Shown here in pieces: positions 60,679 through 64,000 of a stretch of DNA of 64,000 nt. The notes beneath the pieces were generated by a model, which worked only from the letters and a program-made list of their open reading frames with translations, did not search any database and was not told the origin of the DNA. Both the position numbers and the translations under genes were made by a program. Source of the stretch: Bacteroidales bacterium UBA6192 (GTDB lineage Bacteria; Bacteroidota; Bacteroidia; Bacteroidales; F082); assembly GCA_002422725.1 (NCBI GenBank), contig DITE01000023.1:6741-70740 (forward strand), given 5' to 3'. Numbering within the stretch: the first letter of the stretch is position 1; every line of letters begins with the position of its first letter.

Positions 60679-62205
60679 ATGATGAACCAGGAAGATTTTT
60701 TTAAGAAACTGACAGCCCATGCCAAGGAGTATGGCTTTGTGTTTCAGTCGAGTGAGATATACGACGGCCTCAGCGCTGTTTACGACTACGGCCAGAACGG
60801 CGTAGAGCTTAAGAACAACATCCGCAGCTACTGGTGGAAAGCCATGGTGCAGCAGAACGAAAACATTGTCGGCCTCGATTCGGCCATCTTCATGCACCCC
60901 ACCATCTGGAAAGCCTCAGGCCATGTGGATGCCTTCAACGATCCGCTCATCGACAACAAAGACTCCAAGAAACGCTACCGCGCCGATGTGCTGGTGGAAG
61001 ATCATATGGCTAAAATCGAAGATAAAATAGCCAAAGAAGTGGAGAAAGCCGCCAAACGCTTCGGCGAGAGTTTCGATGAACAACAGTTCGTGACCACCAA
61101 CCCCAGGGTGATGGAATACAAAGCCCAGGTGGAAGCCATACGGAAACGTTTTTTTGGCTCGCTCGAAAACAACGACTTGGACGACATCAAAAAACTCATC
61201 GAAGAGCTGGGTATCGTGTGCCCCATCTCCGGCTCGCGCAACTGGACCGAAGTGCGGCAATTCAACCTGATGTTCAGTACCCAAATGGGCTCAACAGCCG
61301 AAGGAGCCAGCGAAATATTCCTTAGGCCCGAAACAGCCCAGGGCATCTTCGTGAACTACCTCAATGTGCAGAAAACCGGCAGGATGAAAATCCCCTTCGG
61401 GATTGCGCAAACAGGCAAGGCATTCCGCAACGAGATCGTAGCCCGGCAGTTCATCTTCCGCATGCGCGAGTTTGAACAAATGGAAATGCAGTTCTTCGTG
61501 AAACCCGGCGAAGAGCTCGCATGGTTCGAATACTGGAAAAAACAACGGATGAAATGGCATCTGTCGCTGGGTATCCCTGCTGCAAAATACCGTTTTCACG
61601 ACCACGACAAGCTGGCCCACTACGCCAATGCAGCTGCCGACATAGAGTTTGAGTTTCCCTTCGGATTCAAGGAGCTGGAAGGCATTCATTCGCGCACCGA
61701 CTTCGACCTGGGCGCGCATCAGAAGTTTTCGGGCAAGAAACTCCAGTATTTCGATCCCGAACTCAACGAAAACTATGTTCCTTTTGTGGTGGAAACCTCT
61801 ATTGGCCTCGACAGGATGTTTCTGGCCGTACTTAGCCATGCCTACAACGAAGAAAAACTCGAAGATGGCTCCGAACGCGTGGTGCTGAAACTCCCGGCTG
61901 TGCTGGCTCCTTACAAGGTGGCTGTGCTGCCCCTGATGAAAAAAGACGGTCTGCCCGAGAAAGCCCGCGAGATCATGGACATGCTGAAACAGGATTTCAT
62001 GTGTCACTACGAAGAAAAGGACGCCATCGGCAAACGTTACCGCCGTCACGATGCCATCGGAACACCCTATTGTGTGACCGTGGATCATCAGTCGCTGGAC
62101 GACAACACCGTCACCATCCGCGACCGCGACAGCATGTTGCAGGAGAGGGTTCCCATTGATCAGCTGCCGGGGATTATTACCGCCAAAATCAGAAAGATGG
62201 CTTAA
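60679..62205 (+). CDS. glyS: Glycine--tRNA ligase (alpha2 class II type)
   Basis: A 508-residue enzyme. It begins FFKKLTAHAKEYGFVFQSSE IYDG and has the class II motifs: motif 2 FRNEIVARQFIFRMREFEQM E and motif 3 ETSIGLDRMFLAVL. LRPETAQGIFVNYLNVQKT is the usual ATP/glycine region, and the C-terminal anticodon-binding domain spans about 400-505. It charges tRNA-Gly. This single-chain eukaryote/archaea-like type is the one used by Bacteroidota. It is preceded by a promoter so close that translation probably starts at the transcript end. Confidence 0.96.
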   Translation: MMNQEDFFKKLTAHAKEYGFVFQSSEIYDGLSAVYDYGQNGVELKNNIRSYWWKAMVQQNENIVGLDSAIFMHPTIWKASGHVDAFNDPLIDNKDSKKRYRADVLVEDHMAKIEDKIAKEVEKAAKRFGESFDEQQFVTTNPRVMEYKAQVEAIRKRFFGSLENNDLDDIKKLIEELGIVCPISGSRNWTEVRQFNLMFSTQMGSTAEGASEIFLRPETAQGIFVNYLNVQKTGRMKIPFGIAQTGKAFRNEIVARQFIFRMREFEQMEMQFFVKPGEELAWFEYWKKQRMKWHLSLGIPAAKYRFHDHDKLAHYANAAADIEFEFPFGFKELEGIHSRTDFDLGAHQKFSGKKLQYFDPELNENYVPFVVETSIGLDRMFLAVLSHAYNEEKLEDGSERVVLKLPAVLAPYKVAVLPLMKKDGLPEKAREIMDMLKQDFMCHYEEKDAIGKRYRRHDAIGTPYCVTVDHQSLDDNTVTIRDRDSMLQERVPIDQLPGIITAKIRKMA

Positions 62206-62301
62206 GGCTGCAATCAACGTGCGTTTTAAAGCCGTGTTCTATACTTACCAGCATGATTTTCCCTCAGCCGGACGACCATGCTAATGCTATTCCCCTGAAG
62301 A

Positions 62302-63006
62302 CTATTGCTTCGCCATGTTGACATGGAAATTAAACAGTGGCGTTTGCAGTTTGCCATAAAGCCTGACCCACAAAGGCAGTATCATTTCGGTGCCTCTGGC
62401 CGTTGTAATATCGCCCAAATCAATTATATTTCTTTCGGGCCAGCCAAAACTTTGCAGTATCCCCGAAACCACCATTTTGGCTTCGGCATCATTCCCGCTG
62501 AGGAAAACCGAATGATCGCCACTGATGAGTCCCGGATTAACCATGACTGGATTGCTCATGGTGTTCAATGACTTGACCACTTTAAGCCCTGGGAATTGCT
62601 GTTGAATCTGTTCAGCCAGGCTTTCGGTGTTGCACACAAACAAGGAGGGCGGAAATCCCTTGCTGAAATCGAGCGGGTTGCTAATGTCGATCATCACTTT
62701 GCCGGCCAGCAACTGGCTTCCTATCCCGTTGAGGCAATCGAAAGCAGCGTGCCCGTTCATGGCAAACACAATCAGATCGCTGCCCCGATTAACCGATTCA
62801 GCGAAGGTAACCAGCTTCACTTCCGGATGATCTTTTATCCAGGTCCCAATGGCGGGATTACCCCAACCATCAGGTGCTGTTCTGGATTCACTGCCGGCAA
62901 CATCCCTGGTGCCCATAAAAACCTGATGCCCGATTCCTGCCAAACGCCCTGCAATGGCCTGACCTACTGACCCTGTTCCCAATACTGAAATGTTCATATG
63001 ATTCAT
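62302..63006 (-). CDS. NAD(P)-binding oxidoreductase (F420-reductase-like family)
   Basis: A 234-residue Rossmann protein. NISVLGTGSVGQAIAGRLAG gives the dinucleotide motif GxGxxG, followed by GTRDVAGSESR (adenine ribose recognition), DLIVFAMNGHAAFDC, MIDISNPLDFSKGFP and VVKSLNTMSNPVMV. This is the NADPH-dependent F420 reductase-like (NpdG-related) group. In Bacteroidota the cofactor is probably just NADP, and the substrate is unknown. It is divergent from an HxlR regulator and probably its target. ATG at 63006, or alternatively 62997. Confidence 0.85.
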   Translation of the reverse strand: MNHMNISVLGTGSVGQAIAGRLAGIGHQVFMGTRDVAGSESRTAPDGWGNPAIGTWIKDHPEVKLVTFAESVNRGSDLIVFAMNGHAAFDCLNGIGSQLLAGKVMIDISNPLDFSKGFPPSLFVCNTESLAEQIQQQFPGLKVVKSLNTMSNPVMVNPGLISGDHSVFLSGNDAEAKMVVSGILQSFGWPERNIIDLGDITTARGTEMILPLWVRLYGKLQTPLFNFHVNMAKQ

Positions 63007-63038
63007 TATTTATGTGTTAAGTGTACTATTTATCCGTG

Positions 63039-63089
63039 CAAACATAAGCACACATGAATATCTTTGCAATAACTGTCAAGATTGACAGT
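63039..63089. promoter_or_regulatory. Divergent promoters with an operator-like palindrome
   Basis: The minus-strand -7 box TATGTTTG (complement of 63039-63046) serves the oxidoreductase. The plus-strand -7 box TATCTTTG (63059-63066) serves the HxlR gene. Just beyond lies the perfect palindrome ACTGTCAA-GA-TTGACAGT (63072-63089), at the predicted start of the HxlR transcript, suggesting autoregulation by HxlR. Confidence 0.6.
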
Positions 63090-63112
63090 GTAACCCAAAA
63101 GCCTGTAAAAGC

Positions 63113-63487
63113 ATGATTATCAACGATGATGAAATACTAATAAAAATTGAAGACAAGCTGTTTCACTGTGCGATGGATGTTACCATGCATTTTATCAGCG
63201 GCAAGTGGAAAACGGTTGTGTTGTGGTATCTGCGCAGCGACATCAGGCGATTTGGTGAGTTAAAAGCCAGGATGCCACAGATAACCGAGAAGATGCTCAG
63301 TATTCAGCTGAAACAACTCGAAAAAAATGGCCTGATCGAGCGTATTGTGTATTCAAAAAAGCCTCCGCTGAAGGTAGAATACGCGCTTACCGATTTCGGG
63401 CGCAGCCTGCTTCCGGTAATTGATGAGATAGCACGCTGGGGACGTCAAACCGGAAAAGACAAAGGCGAAATTGTGAGGGTAAGGTGA
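63113..63487 (+). CDS. HxlR family winged-helix transcriptional regulator
   Basis: A 124-residue regulator of the MarR-related HxlR family: FHCAMDVTMHFISGKWKTVV with the conserved redox-type Cys (about residue 20), LRFSELK-like block IRRFGELKARMPQITEKML, the recognition helix SIQLKQLEKNGLIERIVYSK, and the wing with PLKVEYALTDFGRSL. HxlR proteins often sense quinones, aldehydes or electrophiles through this Cys. It is divergent from the oxidoreductase with a palindrome between them, so it probably controls that gene and itself. Confidence 0.9.
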   Translation: MIINDDEILIKIEDKLFHCAMDVTMHFISGKWKTVVLWYLRSDIRRFGELKARMPQITEKMLSIQLKQLEKNGLIERIVYSKKPPLKVEYALTDFGRSLLPVIDEIARWGRQTGKDKGEIVRVR

Positions 63488-63512
63488 ACTTTTTTCTAGC
63501 AGTATGGCGACT

Positions 63513-63660
63513 TGAGCGACTTGAGCGAACGAAGCGACGTAAGCGATGTAAGCGACTTTAGCGATGTCGCTTCGTTCGCTAAATTCGCTTCGTTCGCTAA
63601 ATTCGCTTCGTTCGCTGAAGTCGCTTCGTTCGCTAAAGTCGCTTCGTTCGCTAAGTTCGC
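63513..63660. repeat. Strand-switching tandem repeat (9-bp and 18-bp units)
   Basis: The left part (63528-63566) repeats 9-bp units of the form GCGANNTNA (GCGACTTGA, GCGAACGAA, GCGACGTAA, GCGATGTAA). The right part (63567-63656) has five 18-bp units TCGCTTCGTTCGCTAAAT with small changes; read on the other strand these contain the same GCGAACGAA motif. The whole can fold back on itself. There are no spacers, so this is not a CRISPR. It ends directly at the stop codon of the next gene. Confidence 0.85.
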
Positions 63661-63661
63661 A

Positions 63662-64000
63662 TTACCATCTCCAATTTTCCGGTTTACTGCTCATGTTGAT
63701 TAACATTGCGATGATGTGATCATATTTATCATTTAAAGTGTCATAGGTTTGTTGGTCAATATAACCGCAAGCTAAAGCATAAGCTAACCAAACCTGGGTT
63801 TCAGCGGCTTCTCCTTCGGAATCAGATAGTTTGGCAATGAAAGATTTTGGATAGCGTCTTTTCCTAAATGCTTCGGACAAATTACCTGAAACCGATCTTG
63901 ATGATCTTCTTATTTGATCAGTTAAGGAATAGGTTTCTTCTTTGGGAAAACTTTTTGTCATGCTAAAGATTTCCATTCCTGCCTCGAAGGAGAGCTGGAA
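63662..64000 (-). CDS. Four-helix-bundle protein (5' end outside window)
   Basis: At least 112 residues are visible and the frame stays open to the window edge (FQLSFEAGMEIFSMTKSFPK). It therefore probably continues to an N-terminus beginning with a block such as LxVWQ. The conserved pattern FPKEETYSLTDQIRRSSRSV SGNLSEAFRKR, then KLSDSEGEAAETQVWLAYAL, belongs to the four-helix-bundle family originally found in 23S rRNA intervening sequences. In Bacteroidota such proteins are often encoded as chromosomal singletons of unknown function. A Met at 63976 is internal, not the start. Confidence 0.88.
   Translation of the reverse strand, partial: FQLSFEAGMEIFSMTKSFPKEETYSLTDQIRRSSRSVSGNLSEAFRKRRYPKSFIAKLSDSEGEAAETQVWLAYALACGYIDQQTYDTLNDKYDHIIAMLINMSSKPENWRW

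Noticed and set aside
61291..62217. 308-residue minus-strand frame opposite glyS
   Set aside because: It lies entirely opposite the clear glycyl-tRNA synthetase gene and shows no domain.
63512..63703. Plus-strand frame encoding SDLSERSDVSD and FAKFASFAK repeats
   Set aside because: It is an open frame produced by the tandem repeat. It starts in the repeat and overlaps the end of the four-helix-bundle gene.

Overview
The window comes from a member of the Bacteroidota, probably an environmental Bacteroidales-like or related lineage. Three things support this: (i) several exported proteins end in type IX secretion (T9SS) C-terminal domains; (ii) many genes are preceded by the Bacteroidota -7 box TAnnTTTG, often with a TTTG/TTG -33 box, and lack Shine-Dalgarno sites; (iii) the order ftsX - DUF3098 - uppP - truB - queA is a typical Bacteroidota arrangement. 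No rRNA, tRNA or CRISPR array was recognised.

Layout. 0-7.3 kb: a truncated endonuclease/exonuclease/phosphatase gene, a small exported protein, an MscS channel, comF, a fused oligopeptide-type ABC ATPase and RNase R. 7.3-12.2 kb: T9SS cargo genes and an orphan T9SS domain, a REP-type tyrosine transposase (RAYT) element (element A), and a small exported protein with three INDIPF repeats. 12.3-16.4 kb: a nitrosative/denitrification cluster (RIC/YtfE di-iron protein, Rrf2 regulator, copper nitrite reductase fused to cytochrome c, FGE-like protein, SCO protein). 16.7-22.2 kb: an RND efflux operon (adaptor, pump, TolC). 22.4-23.5 kb: rlmN. 23.8-31.4 kb: an AT-rich accessory island with a rhuM gene broken by a 267-bp deletion derivative of element A, followed by a four-gene condensin-like system (kleisin, KITE, SMC, TOPRIM) of the Wadjet/JetABCD type. 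31.5-36.0 kb: threonine aldolase and a fused acyl-CoA mutase (IcmF). 36.3-40.3 kb: an outer-membrane protein, an orphan histidine kinase with a single-domain response regulator, a PNPOx-like protein and a fasciclin protein. 40.4-49.6 kb: a glycan cassette (DUF4838, GH3 with PA14, GH29) bracketed by direct REP arrays. The downstream array contains an IS200-like transposase (element B) whose 3' end is part of the repeat. 49.6-62.2 kb: housekeeping genes (queA, truB, uppP, DUF3098, ftsX, a VanX-like dipeptidase, prs, rplY, pth, a PHP phosphatase, a U32 peptidase, a DUF4143 ATPase, glyS). 62.3-64 kb: a dinucleotide-binding oxidoreductase divergent from an HxlR regulator, a strand-switching tandem repeat, and a truncated four-helix-bundle gene.

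The main points for follow-up are the compact, probably acquired Jet/Wadjet-like operon, and two unrelated HUH-transposase families that have each produced internally deleted miniature elements here. In element A the miniature has perfect 31-bp terminal inverted repeats and sits in rhuM. In element B the miniatures carry the last codons of the transposase and form long palindromic arrays around the glycan cassette. All functional calls come from reading motifs and gene context; no database search was possible.
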